Origin: an uncultured Bacteroidales bacterium
GTDB taxonomy: Bacteria; Bacteroidota; Bacteroidia; Bacteroidales; Paludibacteraceae
Length of the DNA: 64,000 nt
Direction of reading: 5' to 3'
NCBI GenBank assembly: GCA_944321895.1
Contig: CALUNA010000005.1
Coordinates: forward strand, 1-64,000
Position numbers and translations under genes: made by a program. The notes under the pieces were generated by a model. That model was not told where the DNA came from. It did no database searches and saw nothing but the letters and a program-made list of their open reading frames with translations. Each line of letters opens with the position of its first letter. Position 1 is the stretch's first letter. Shown one piece after another: positions 26,317 to 35,393 of this stretch.

Positions 26317-27975
26317 TTATTTTGATTCCTGGATATTGGGCAGTTCCAGTCCTAACCCTTTTTTCTTATCGACCACTTTCAGGACAAGTCCGAGCAGCAA
26401 AGCTGCTACACCAAGGCAAGCCAGCATGACCAACGGAGCGGTGTAGTCGTAGGAAACAGCCGCTTCTTCCGCCGTAATCAGTCCATTTTCCAAATCACTT
26501 ACCAATTGCGGGTTGGTCTTGTCAAGGATTTTGCCGATAAGCAGCGGGAACAGCCACAAACCGATATTCTGTATCCAGAAAATCAGCGCATAGGCGGAGC
26601 CAATGACTTTCTGGTCCACCAGCTTGGGTACGCTCGGCCACAACGATGCCGGAACAAGCGAGAACGACGCGCCCAGCACCAAAATAGTAACATAAGCCAC
26701 AATGACACCGCCTACCTGCGTGCCTTTCATTTGCGGCAGGATGAACGCAAAGGTCAGGTGGCACAGAATCAGCAGGACAGAACCGAAAATAAGCATGGTG
26801 GCCGCCTTGCCCTTATGGTCAACGACCTTGCCCAATATGGGCGTAATGCCCACGGCCAGCAAGGGGAATACCGCAAAAATGGTTTCGGCCGACTGCCGCA
26901 TGTAACCCATATAACAAAACACGATGAGAAATACTACCGAACAGGCCAACAGACAATATTTCCATACTTTATTGTCGCAGAAGTTGCTGGCAAACGATGT
27001 TACCGCAACCACCAGCATAATAACGTATTGCACAATCGTAACCGCGTTGGATGCCCAGAACGAGCCTGGCTCAACCTCGGTGAACACCAGGTTGCATTGC
27101 AGCATGTTGACGGCATATTTCTGGAACGGGAATATGGCCGAATAGTAGAGCACGCACAGCAAGGCCACCAGCCAGAAACCGCCACTGGTCAGAATCTTAC
27201 CGATATCGGACACCTTGAACGGATCATCCTTTTCTTCGGCTTCGCCGGTTTGCTCATCCAGTTTCCTGTCCATAAAGAAATAGACGATAAACATAATGAG
27301 GGCAATCATCAGCAGCACGACCCCGAAAGCGACCGAGCGCGAAACATCCACCACGCCGCCCAATTTGGCGAAGAAGGGCGAGAAAATCATGCAGGTTGCC
27401 ACACCCAGACGTGCCAATGCCATTTCGGAACCCATGGCCAATGCCATCTCACGGCCTTTGAACCACTTGACGATACCGCGCGAAACCGTGATACCGGCCA
27501 TTTCCACACCGCAACCGAAAATCATGAAGCCCACGGCCGCCACCTTGGCCGATGCCGGCATGCCTTCATAAAACGGGGAAATGCCCAGTTCGTGGAACAC
27601 CGGGATGTAATTCAAATGTTCGGTAAACCATGTTTCCAGACTGCTGCCCATAAAGGCTTCGGAAACCGCATACCACTTGATGCAGGCACCGACCAGCATA
27701 ACCGTGCCGGACAGCAAGGCCGTGAACCGCACGCCCATTTTGTCCAGAATGATTCCCGCAAAAATCAGGAAGAACACAAACACGTTCAGGAATGTTTCAG
27801 AGCCTTGCATCGTTCCGAAAGCCGTGGAGTCCCAACCGCGTGTGGACTGCATCAAATCCTTGATCGGCGACAGGATGTCCATGAAGATATAGGAACAAAA
27901 CATGGCCAGCGCAAGCAGCAACAAAGCAATCCACCGGATGGCGGCATTGTCTCTTAAAGTCATTTTCTCTGTCAT
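26317..27975 (-). CDS. MFS transporter
   Basis: This 552-residue major facilitator superfamily protein has twelve predicted membrane helices (first one WIALLLLALAMFCSYIFMDI) and a family-type loop 2-3 motif GIILDKMGVR. A long central loop with acidic residues (EQTGEAEEKDDPFK) divides the two halves. MFS proteins move small solutes across the inner membrane using ion gradients. It is 24 bases downstream of rimO and eight upstream of an outer-membrane protein gene. The substrate could not be recognised; a link with the outer-membrane protein and CstA in nutrient uptake is only suggested by position. Confidence 0.88.
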   Translation of the reverse strand: MTEKMTLRDNAAIRWIALLLLALAMFCSYIFMDILSPIKDLMQSTRGWDSTAFGTMQGSETFLNVFVFFLIFAGIILDKMGVRFTALLSGTVMLVGACIKWYAVSEAFMGSSLETWFTEHLNYIPVFHELGISPFYEGMPASAKVAAVGFMIFGCGVEMAGITVSRGIVKWFKGREMALAMGSEMALARLGVATCMIFSPFFAKLGGVVDVSRSVAFGVVLLMIALIMFIVYFFMDRKLDEQTGEAEEKDDPFKVSDIGKILTSGGFWLVALLCVLYYSAIFPFQKYAVNMLQCNLVFTEVEPGSFWASNAVTIVQYVIMLVVAVTSFASNFCDNKVWKYCLLACSVVFLIVFCYMGYMRQSAETIFAVFPLLAVGITPILGKVVDHKGKAATMLIFGSVLLILCHLTFAFILPQMKGTQVGGVIVAYVTILVLGASFSLVPASLWPSVPKLVDQKVIGSAYALIFWIQNIGLWLFPLLIGKILDKTNPQLVSDLENGLITAEEAAVSYDYTAPLVMLACLGVAALLLGLVLKVVDKKKGLGLELPNIQESK

Positions 27976-27999
27976 ATCAATTGTATTTTAGGTTTTTGT

Positions 28000-29289
28000 C
28001 TATTCCGTTTCACCATATAAATCGAAGGTTTCCGCACCCGTAATGCGTACCGGATAAAATTCGCCGATTTGCAACGGTTTTTCTTTGCCTATGAGCACTT
28101 CGCCATCCACCTCGGGCGAATCGAATTCGGTGCGTCCCACAAAATATTCATCCTCTTCGCGGTCAATGATGACGCGCATTGTCTGTCCGACCTTGGCTTC
28201 GTTCACTTCGCCTGCGATTGTTTCCTGAATGGTCATGATTTCATCCACGCGCCGCTGTTTGGTTTCGTACGGGATGTCGTCCTTGTAGTGCAGGTTGGCA
28301 TACGTGCCGTCCTCATCCGAATAGGCGAACGCACCCAGACGCTCAAAACGGATTTTGCGCACAAACTGCTTCAGTTCCTCCACATCCGCTTCCGTTTCGC
28401 TGGGATGGCCGAGCAGCAGCGTGGTGCGCAAATGTATGCCCGGCACTTCGGTGCGGATGCGCTCCAACAGTTCGTAGGTCTGTGCCGATGTGATGTGGCG
28501 GCGCATTTTGGCGAGCATGTTGTCGGATATGTGCTGCAAGGCGATGTCCAGGTATTTGCACACGTTGTCGCGCTCGCGCATGACCGGCAGCAAATCAAAC
28601 GGGAATCCGGCGGGATAGGCATAATGCAGGCGTATCCATTCCACGCCCGGAATGTCGGACTGGCGGCTGACCAGTTCCGGCAACTTCATTTGCTTGTACA
28701 AATCCAGGCCGTAATAAGACAGGTCCTGCGCGATAATCTGGAATTCTTTCACGCCCTGGCCGACCAGCCAGCGGGTTTCGTCCAGTATTTCTTCCATCGG
28801 ACGGCTTTTGTGGCGGCCGGTGATAATCGGAATGGCACAGTAGGAACATGTGCGGTTGCATCCTTCCGATATTTTCACGTAGGCGTAATGCCGTGGCGTG
28901 GTCAGCACGCGCTCCAGCTGCAAGTCGGGGCGATAAACCTTGCCCAGGTCGCTCACCAGTTCGGTATAGTTGAATTTGCCGTAAAACTTGTCCACTTCGG
29001 GAATTTCAATGCTCAGCTCTTTCAGGTAGCGTTCCGACAGGCAGCCCATGACAAAAAGCTGCTTCACCTTGCCGCGTTTGCGGCGTTCGGCAAAATGCAG
29101 AATTGTCTCAATACTTTCTTCCTTGGCGTCGCCGATAAAGCCGCAGGTATTCACCACGACGATTTCGCCATCCGGACGCTCGGCATCGTGCCGCACCCGA
29201 TAACCCGCCGCCTGCAACTGGCGCATCAAATGTTCCGTATCCACCAGATTCTTGGAGCAGCCCATGGTTATCAAATCGACCGTCATCAT
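28000..29289 (-). CDS. rimO: Ribosomal protein S12 methylthiotransferase
   Basis: This 429-residue radical SAM enzyme adds a methylthio group to an aspartate of ribosomal protein S12. The N-terminal domain has the three cysteines that bind the auxiliary iron-sulphur cluster (GCSKN, NTCGFIGDAKEES, GCLSERY). The radical SAM domain holds CNRTCSYCAIP (CxxxCxxC), and a TRAM domain ends the protein. The layout fits RimO better than the tRNA enzyme MiaB, whose specificity motifs differ in the first domain (here TMGCSKNLVDTEHL). It follows dgt by 12 bases. Confidence 0.95.
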   Translation of the reverse strand: MMTVDLITMGCSKNLVDTEHLMRQLQAAGYRVRHDAERPDGEIVVVNTCGFIGDAKEESIETILHFAERRKRGKVKQLFVMGCLSERYLKELSIEIPEVDKFYGKFNYTELVSDLGKVYRPDLQLERVLTTPRHYAYVKISEGCNRTCSYCAIPIITGRHKSRPMEEILDETRWLVGQGVKEFQIIAQDLSYYGLDLYKQMKLPELVSRQSDIPGVEWIRLHYAYPAGFPFDLLPVMRERDNVCKYLDIALQHISDNMLAKMRRHITSAQTYELLERIRTEVPGIHLRTTLLLGHPSETEADVEELKQFVRKIRFERLGAFAYSDEDGTYANLHYKDDIPYETKQRRVDEIMTIQETIAGEVNEAKVGQTMRVIIDREEDEYFVGRTEFDSPEVDGEVLIGKEKPLQIGEFYPVRITGAETFDLYGETE

Positions 29290-29301
29290 TATTCTCTGTT
29301 T

Positions 29302-30624
29302 TTAAAGGGTTGGTAAACTCATTCCGGTTATTTTGCGGTACAAATCAAGCGCATACACGTCCGTCATGCCGGAGATATAGTCCAAAACCGCCTGTATCTT
29401 GCCGAAAGGCGAGTTGGCCTGCACGTCATACTGTTCGGGTATGCGCATCAGGAATTGTTTGGAATAAGCCTTTTGCGGATTGAAAACGGCCTGCATCAGC
29501 TCTTCCAGCAACATGTATATGATTTTGTAACCTGCCAGTTCCACGTCCAGCACTTCCTGCGAGCGGTAAATACGCTCGAAGGCCACTTTGGAACATGCCT
29601 CGTAGGCTGTCCGCAGGCGGCTGTCCATACATTTGATAAGGGGCGTGTCGAACGTACCGGCCAGCAGTTCCGCCTCATGCTCAACAAAGGTCTGCGCACA
29701 CGCACCGACCAGCTCGCCGACGACAGCCGAACGCAAATAGGCTATCTGTTCGTTACGGTCCTGCACGACCTGCATCACATCGCGCTTGTGTGCCTGATTA
29801 TCCGGTGTAAGGAATTGCATCAGCAAATCAATGGTCTGCTCCGTAGTGAGCAGGCGGAGTTTGTGTGCATCTTCCAAATCCATAAGCTGGTAACAAATGT
29901 CATCGGCCGCCTCCACAAGGAACACCAGCGGATGCCGTGCATAGCAGTCCTGTTTCCCGGCACAATGTGCTATACCCAATTCATCCGCAATGCGCCCATA
30001 AGAACCGGATTCTGTCGTAAAAAAGCCGAATTTTCCTTTGCCGCCCGCATGTACCGATGCATAGGGATACTTCACGATGGAAGCCAACGTACTGTACGTA
30101 AGCGCAAATCCGCCTGCACGACGGCCCTTGAACTGGTGTGTCAACAAGCGGAAAGCATTGGCGTTGCCCTCAAAACAAACGCAATCTTGCCATTGCCCGG
30201 GTGTCAGGAGGTTTTTCCACTCCGCACCTTTGCCTTCCGAAAAATAAGTTTCAATGGCTTTTTCGCCCGAATGCCCAAAAGGCGGATTACCCATGTCGTG
30301 CGCCAGACAGGCGGCAGATACGATAGTGCCGATTTCGTCCATGCAAAGCACCGGCGCGTCTGAACTGCCCTTCAACATTTCCGACACGCGCCGGCCAATG
30401 GACCGTCCGACACAACTCACCTCCAGGCTGTGCGTCAAACGGTTGTGCACAAAAATATTGCCCGGCAACGGGAATACCTGCGTCTTGTTCTGCATACGCC
30501 GGAATGGTGCCGAAAAAATCAGCCGGTCATAATCGCGCTGAAACTCGTTGCGGACATCCTTGTGGGGATTATGATACTCCTCCATGCCGAAACGTTTGGC
30601 CGACAAAAGCGTTCGCCAGTTCAT
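29302..30624 (-). CDS. dgt: Deoxyguanosinetriphosphate triphosphohydrolase
   Basis: This 440-residue HD-superfamily enzyme hydrolyses dGTP to deoxyguanosine and triphosphate, affecting dNTP pools. Motifs are RRMQNKTQVFPL, then HD-domain residues in NRLTHSLEV and ACLAHDMGNPPFGHSGEKAI. Length fits the dGTPase family. The ATG overlaps the stop of a 59-codon gene in an ATGA arrangement, so translation is coupled. Some dGTPases of this family contribute to phage resistance; nothing here specifically shows that. Confidence 0.93.
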   Translation of the reverse strand: MNWRTLLSAKRFGMEEYHNPHKDVRNEFQRDYDRLIFSAPFRRMQNKTQVFPLPGNIFVHNRLTHSLEVSCVGRSIGRRVSEMLKGSSDAPVLCMDEIGTIVSAACLAHDMGNPPFGHSGEKAIETYFSEGKGAEWKNLLTPGQWQDCVCFEGNANAFRLLTHQFKGRRAGGFALTYSTLASIVKYPYASVHAGGKGKFGFFTTESGSYGRIADELGIAHCAGKQDCYARHPLVFLVEAADDICYQLMDLEDAHKLRLLTTEQTIDLLMQFLTPDNQAHKRDVMQVVQDRNEQIAYLRSAVVGELVGACAQTFVEHEAELLAGTFDTPLIKCMDSRLRTAYEACSKVAFERIYRSQEVLDVELAGYKIIYMLLEELMQAVFNPQKAYSKQFLMRIPEQYDVQANSPFGKIQAVLDYISGMTDVYALDLYRKITGMSLPTL

Positions 30625-30800
30625 GAGCGTTCTCCTTTCCGGCGCTCCCGTGCCGCAGCACGGGCGGCCACACGGGCTTTATAGTCGGCACGCATCTGCT
30701 GCGCACCCGACAGTTTTTTCTTTTTACGCTTGCCTTGCTGGGATGCGGATGGTCCGTTCCTGAAAACCATTCCGTTCTGTATGAGATCTTCTATTTCCAT
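30621..30800 (-). CDS. Small basic protein preceding dgt
   Basis: A 59-residue frame starts MEIEDLIQNGMVFRNG and then becomes strongly basic (GKRKKKKLSG; RVAARAAARERRKGERS). Its stop overlaps the dgt ATG (ATGA), and it starts about 20 bases after a perfect -7 promoter box. These two features suggest a real gene and translational coupling. The Lys/Arg-rich tail points to nucleic-acid or ribosome binding. No family was recognised. It is shorter than usual gene-calling cutoffs and could be overlooked. Confidence 0.6.
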   Translation of the reverse strand: MEIEDLIQNGMVFRNGPSASQQGKRKKKKLSGAQQMRADYKARVAARAAARERRKGERS

Positions 30801-30820
30801 TATTTGCGGTAAAAATCGTG

Positions 30821-30828
30821 CAAAGATA
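30821..30828 (-). promoter_or_regulatory. Promoter -7 box for the small gene-dgt-rimO run
   Basis: The minus strand reads TATCTTTG, about 20 bases upstream of the small gene's ATG at 30800. Confidence 0.5.
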
Positions 30829-30840
30829 CAAAAAAATCCG

Positions 30841-31527
30841 CTATTTGTCAGGTATGTGATAACGTTTCAGCTCTTTATGCAACAATTTGTCTTTGCCGCC
30901 GGTTATCCGGTCAAGCAATTCATGAAAACGCGGGCCGTGATTCATCTCCACCGTGTGGCACAACTCGTGCAAGATAACATAGTCTATCAGATAGCCGGGC
31001 AAGAGCAACAGGTAGAATGACAGATTCAGGTTTTTCCGCGCTGAACAACTGCCCCAGCGACTATGCGAAGACTGTATTTTCAGTCCGGCATAACGGAATC
31101 CGTGCTGGGCTGCCAGCTCTGCCACACGTGCAGGCAAAACACGTTTGGCTTCCTTACGGAGAAAATGGTTTATGCCTTTCCAGAAAACGGGCTGCAAATC
31201 GGACGCGGACAACAGCTGCGGATAAAACATCTGCAGGCAACCGTCGGCAAAGCGGAAACGCACCGACTTCAGGCCCGCATCGGGCAGGGCTTCCGCTACA
31301 AAAGTCAGCGTGTGCAAAGGCCGCCCCGGTTCTATTGTCGGAACAAGCGCCGCACGTTTTTGCAAACGCTGCTGCCTGGCTTCTATTTCCTCTGCGTGTT
31401 GGGCCACAAATTGCTCCGCAACCGACAACCGCATCCCCAAGGGCACCGACACACGGATATGCGTCGCACTGATGCGGATACACACCGAACGGGCACGAGA
31501 ACTGTATATGTACTCCACTTTTTCCAC
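30841..31527 (-). CDS. YgjP-like zinc metallopeptidase (DUF45 / M48-related)
   Basis: This 228-residue cytoplasmic protein has the YgjP/DUF45 domain. RWGSC at 157-161 precedes the zinc site HELCH at 187-191, and a third ligand likely lies in PRFHELL (H202). The family was named a predicted metal-dependent hydrolase and is distantly related to SprT and M48 peptidases; its substrate is not settled. N-terminal residues 1-100 form the family's beta-rich part. It ends 13 bases downstream of the dgt-run promoter box and forms its own unit on the minus strand. Confidence 0.88.
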   Translation of the reverse strand: MEKVEYIYSSRARSVCIRISATHIRVSVPLGMRLSVAEQFVAQHAEEIEARQQRLQKRAALVPTIEPGRPLHTLTFVAEALPDAGLKSVRFRFADGCLQMFYPQLLSASDLQPVFWKGINHFLRKEAKRVLPARVAELAAQHGFRYAGLKIQSSHSRWGSCSARKNLNLSFYLLLLPGYLIDYVILHELCHTVEMNHGPRFHELLDRITGGKDKLLHKELKRYHIPDK

Positions 31528-31704
31528 AGCCGCAAAGATAACTAAATTGAAAACAGAAAGAAAAATTTATTCTCCGTAAAGGCACAGTATCCACACCCGG
31601 ACATGCAGACACAATGGGAGCACAAGCAACCTTTTATTCCCGACGATTTTTACCGGAACCAACAAAAAGACGACACAAATACCGGCTTATCTGTTTTTTT
31701 ATAT

Positions 31705-31712
31705 TACCTTTG
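31705..31712 (+). promoter_or_regulatory. Promoter -7 box for dcp
   Basis: TACCTTTG matches TAnnTTTG, 34 bases before the ATG at 31747; it makes the longer start at 31603 unlikely. Confidence 0.55.
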
Positions 31713-31746
31713 CAGCATAAAACTCAACAACAGAACCATTGTCCAC

Positions 31747-33846
31747 ATGAAAACGAAACTTTTAACCATTTCAGTATTCGCAATTATGCTGACTGCTTGT
31801 AACCAAAACGGTAAAAACCCGTTTCTTGAAGCGTATGACACGCCTTATGGCGTTCCGCCCTTTGACAAAATCCGTACGGAACACTACATGCCCGCCTTTG
31901 TTGAAGGCATGAAACAACAGACGGCCGAAATCGAAGCCATAGCCGAAAATCCGGAGGAACCGACGTTTGCCAACACCATTGAAGCAATGGAATACAGCGG
32001 CGAAACGCTCAACAAAGTCGCTTCCGTGTTCTTCAACCTCTATTCGGCCGATACCAACGACGAACTGGAACAAATTGCCGTCGAAGTATCGCCCATGCTG
32101 TCCGAACACAGCGACAACATCACCATGAACGAAAAACTTTTTGTACGCATCAAGACCTTGCACGAGAAGCGCGAAACACTCGGACTGAACACCGAACAGT
32201 TGCGCCTGCTGGAAGAAACCTACCGGCAATTCATCCGGCAGGGTGCCGACCTTGATGATGAGAAAAAAGCCCGTTTGCGCGAAATAAACAAGGAGCTGGG
32301 GCTGGCCGAACTGCAATTCGGACAAAACGTCCTGGCCGAAACCAACGCCTACCAGAAATTCGTGGACAACGAAGCCGACCTGGCAGGACTGCCCGAAAAC
32401 ATCAAACAGGCTGCCGCCGAAGAAGCCGCTGCCGCCGGACAACCCGGCAAATGGCTCTTCACACCAAAACAGTCGAGCTACATCCCCGTGCTGCAATACG
32501 CCGAAAACCGCAACTTGCGACGCGACCTGCTGATGGCCTACACCACCCGCGCCAACCATGACAATGAAAACGACAACAAAGCCGTTATCAACCGCATCAT
32601 GCAACTGCGCGTGGAGCGGGCGCAACTGTTCGGCTTCGATACGCCGGCTGCCTATATCCTGGACGACACCATGGCCAAAACGCCCAAAACAGTCAATGAT
32701 TTCCTGGCTTCCGTGTGGGCACCCGCACTGAAATGCGCCAAGGCCGAAGCCGCCGAGTTGCAGAAACTCATGGATGCCGAAGGCAAAGGCGAAAAACTGG
32801 AACCGTGGGACTGGTGGTTCTATGCCGAAAAACTGCGCAAGCAGAAGTATGATCTGAACGAAGAAGACCTGAAACCTTATTTCCAACTGGAAAACGTACG
32901 CGCCGGAGTGTTCGGACTGGCCAACAAACTCTACGGCCTGCAATTCCGCCAGCTGGATGACATGCCGGTCTATAATCCCGATGTGGAAGTGTTTGAGGTA
33001 ACCGACTCCGACGGATCACTCATAGGCGTACTCTACACCGACTATTTCCCCCGGCCGGGAAAACGTGCCGGAGCATGGATGAGCAACCTGACCGACCAGT
33101 ATGTCCGTGACGGCGTGAACCATCGCCCGGTCATTATCAACGTGGGCAATTTCACCAAACCCATGGAAGGCAAGCCTTCACTGCTCACCATGGATGAAGT
33201 GGAAACCATGTTCCACGAGTTCGGACACGCCCTGCACGGCCTGCTGAGCCAATGTACCTACAAAAGCCTGTCCGGAACCAACGTAGCCCGCGACTTTGTG
33301 GAGTTGCCCTCGCAGTTGATGGAAAACTGGTGCTACGAACCGGAAGTAATGCGTACCTATGCCAAACACTACCAGACCGGCGAAATAATTCCCGACAGCC
33401 TGATAGAAAAAATACAGAACGCACGCAAGTTCAACCAGGGATTTGTCATGACCGAGCTGCTGTCCGCTTCCATTCTGGATATGGACTGGCACATGCTCAA
33501 CACAACCAGTCAAGTGGACGTCAATGCCTTTGAAAAGGCATCGCTCGACAAAATGGGCATGATTCCGCAAATCATCGTGCGCTATCGGAGCACCTACTTC
33601 AACCATATCTTTACCACCGGATATGCCGCAGGCTATTACAGCTATACATGGGCCGCCGTGCTGGACAGCGACACATTCGAGGCCTTCCGCGAAACCGGCA
33701 ATCTGTTCAACCAGGCTGTTGCCACATCGTTCCGCAAAAACGTGCTCGAACGCGGCAATACGGAAGACCCCATGACGCTCTATCTCCGCTTCCGCGGCAA
33801 ACAACCCGACTCCAGATACCTGCTGGAAAAAAGAGGCCTGCTGTGA
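31747..33846 (+). CDS. dcp: Peptidyl-dipeptidase Dcp, lipoprotein (M3 family)
   Basis: This 699-residue M3-family zinc peptidase removes dipeptides from peptide C-termini. The N-terminus is a lipoprotein signal (MKTKLLTISVFAIMLTAC, lipid on C18), so it should act in the periplasm or at the outer membrane. The catalytic site HEFGH lies at about 490-494, followed by the family's downstream Glu. Typical blocks NPFLEAYDTPYGVPPFDKI and GYAAGYYSYTWAAVLDSD are present. The next gene starts with GTG inside the stop codon, so they are coupled. The family call is firm; substrates are probably dietary or cell-wall-derived peptides. Confidence 0.94.
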   Translation: MKTKLLTISVFAIMLTACNQNGKNPFLEAYDTPYGVPPFDKIRTEHYMPAFVEGMKQQTAEIEAIAENPEEPTFANTIEAMEYSGETLNKVASVFFNLYSADTNDELEQIAVEVSPMLSEHSDNITMNEKLFVRIKTLHEKRETLGLNTEQLRLLEETYRQFIRQGADLDDEKKARLREINKELGLAELQFGQNVLAETNAYQKFVDNEADLAGLPENIKQAAAEEAAAAGQPGKWLFTPKQSSYIPVLQYAENRNLRRDLLMAYTTRANHDNENDNKAVINRIMQLRVERAQLFGFDTPAAYILDDTMAKTPKTVNDFLASVWAPALKCAKAEAAELQKLMDAEGKGEKLEPWDWWFYAEKLRKQKYDLNEEDLKPYFQLENVRAGVFGLANKLYGLQFRQLDDMPVYNPDVEVFEVTDSDGSLIGVLYTDYFPRPGKRAGAWMSNLTDQYVRDGVNHRPVIINVGNFTKPMEGKPSLLTMDEVETMFHEFGHALHGLLSQCTYKSLSGTNVARDFVELPSQLMENWCYEPEVMRTYAKHYQTGEIIPDSLIEKIQNARKFNQGFVMTELLSASILDMDWHMLNTTSQVDVNAFEKASLDKMGMIPQIIVRYRSTYFNHIFTTGYAAGYYSYTWAAVLDSDTFEAFRETGNLFNQAVATSFRKNVLERGNTEDPMTLYLRFRGKQPDSRYLLEKRGLL

Positions 33847-34814
33847 AAAACGCCTTCCTGAATATTCCAAGACCGAACATGCCCATCAGCATCCTGTTGC
33901 TGATGGGCTGTCTGGCCATGTGGCTGCCCGACTTCCTGATGCCGCCTGACACGACAGGCTCTTTCACCATTAGCCTGCCCATAAACTACACCTTCCGTTG
34001 CAGCATATATGTACAGCTGGGAGTATCGCTGGCCATGACATTGCTGAACGGGCTGTTCATAGCCGGACTAATGGTACGATTCGGCATACAACGGAAATGG
34101 AGCATAGTGCCCCTGCTGCTCTACACACTCTTCATCAGCGCATGCCCGGCCGGCCGCCAGGCCCCTGAAGCGCAGTTTTCCATCATGCTCATGTGCGCTA
34201 CACTGGCACTCACCAAGGAAACATTCAAAAACACGCTGGCCGTGGAACACGCCTTTCTCTGCGGATTACTCATAACAGTAGCCGCCATGTTCCTGCCCGA
34301 CATGCTATGGTTCTTACCCATGCTGTGGATTGCCTTTATGCTGGAACGGGCTTTTTCACTGCGCATGTTGCTCGCTTCGTGCATCGGGACATGTGCCGTT
34401 GTGGCCTTCTGGATAGCCTACCTGGCATGGTATCATTGCTTCGGACTTTTTGGCGAGGCGCTGGCGGACTTGCTGCACCGGACCCTGCCCGACACAAAAG
34501 CGCTCTACATGCAGGATGCCTATTTCCTGATGCTCCTCTTTGCCGGCAGCTTCGGAATCATCAGCTACTACTCGAACATTTACCGCGAATCCACACCCAC
34601 ACGGGCCATACTGGCCGTGACAATCATGTTTTCGTTCATAACCATACCCATGCTGTTTTTCCCGGCTGCCAATGCCGTTTCCGAGTTTCCGCTACTGGCA
34701 TTGTGGGTCAGCATACACGGCGCCTACCTGTGTCTGTCGGGACAAACCGCCTCACGTTCCGTGTGGTGCCTGTTCATCCTCATCCTGAGCATAACCGCAT
34801 GGCTTATTTTGTAG
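33843..34814 (+). CDS. Polytopic membrane protein of unknown function
   Basis: This 323-residue protein has about eight hydrophobic segments and short polar loops. A GTG start at 33843 overlaps the dcp stop (GTGA), giving coupled translation; an internal ATG at 33879 is an alternative. No motifs beyond membrane helices were found. It ends six bases before the YqaA-like gene, so the three genes form one unit. A transport or envelope role is plausible but unsupported by sequence motifs. Confidence 0.7.
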   Translation: MKNAFLNIPRPNMPISILLLMGCLAMWLPDFLMPPDTTGSFTISLPINYTFRCSIYVQLGVSLAMTLLNGLFIAGLMVRFGIQRKWSIVPLLLYTLFISACPAGRQAPEAQFSIMLMCATLALTKETFKNTLAVEHAFLCGLLITVAAMFLPDMLWFLPMLWIAFMLERAFSLRMLLASCIGTCAVVAFWIAYLAWYHCFGLFGEALADLLHRTLPDTKALYMQDAYFLMLLFAGSFGIISYYSNIYRESTPTRAILAVTIMFSFITIPMLFFPAANAVSEFPLLALWVSIHGAYLCLSGQTASRSVWCLFILILSITAWLIL

Positions 34815-34820
34815 CAGACA

Positions 34821-35261
34821 ATGGACTCACTTATTACCCTCGGCTATTTCGGGCTGTTCCTGGCAGCATTCCTGGCAGCAACCATACTCCCGTTCAGTTC
34901 CGAAGTCGTGTTTACAGGCGTACTCTTTGCCGGCCTTGACCCCTGGGGATGCGTCATTGCCGCTACACTCGGCAACTGGCTCGGCGGACTGACCTGCTAC
35001 TGGCTCGGCCTGCTGGGCAAGATAGAATGGATAGAAAAATACATGCGCATAAAAAAGGAAAAGATTGACCGGTTCCAGGAAAAAATACGCAAATACGGCG
35101 ACTGGTTCGCCTTTTTCTCCTTTCTGCCCGGCATAGGCGACATTATTGCCGTGGCTTCCGGCTTTTTCCGATGCAACTTTTACATCGTGGCCGGCTCCAT
35201 GCTCGCCGGCAAGTTCATACGCTACGTCGTCTGGATGTACTTTAACGGACTGTTCCTGTGA
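34821..35261 (+). CDS. yqaA: YqaA/DedA-like membrane protein
   Basis: This 146-residue inner-membrane protein is of the small DedA-like (SNARE-associated) type. FLAAFLAATILPFSSEVVFTG and GNWLGGLTCYWLGLLGK are family blocks, and the FLPGIGDIIAVASGFFR segment corresponds to the conserved DedA core. Such proteins are linked to lipid scrambling and envelope stress tolerance; this member's role is not known. It follows the polytopic membrane protein by six bases. Confidence 0.85.
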   Translation: MDSLITLGYFGLFLAAFLAATILPFSSEVVFTGVLFAGLDPWGCVIAATLGNWLGGLTCYWLGLLGKIEWIEKYMRIKKEKIDRFQEKIRKYGDWFAFFSFLPGIGDIIAVASGFFRCNFYIVAGSMLAGKFIRYVVWMYFNGLFL

Positions 35262-35319
35262 CAATGCGGACAGAATTCACCGCCTGATTTTTATTTTTTA
35301 CAACTCCATAAAAAATATG

Positions 35320-35327
35320 TATCTTTG
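35320..35327 (+). promoter_or_regulatory. Promoter -7 box for mutA-mutB
   Basis: TATCTTTG, a perfect TAnnTTTG match, 66 bases before the mutA ATG. The upstream region is short and shows no cobalamin-riboswitch-like structure. Confidence 0.55.
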
Positions 35328-35393
35328 CCGGATTAAGAAAAAAACATGCAACCTTTGATTTTTCAATTCACTAAACAAACTAAAATATAAGTT

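Noticed and set aside
26506-27957. 483-codon plus-strand frame opposite the MFS transporter gene
   Set aside because: The sequence is His/Gln/Arg-rich, the usual mirror of a membrane-protein gene, with no recognisable domain.
28069-29316. 415-codon plus-strand frame opposite rimO
   Set aside because: Antisense of rimO; rich in His, Phe and Gln, no motif and no promoter.
35262-35393. Possible cobalamin riboswitch before the B12-dependent mutase genes
   Set aside because: The region is only 132 bases, mostly A/T runs around the promoter, and shows no B12-box-like conserved stretch.
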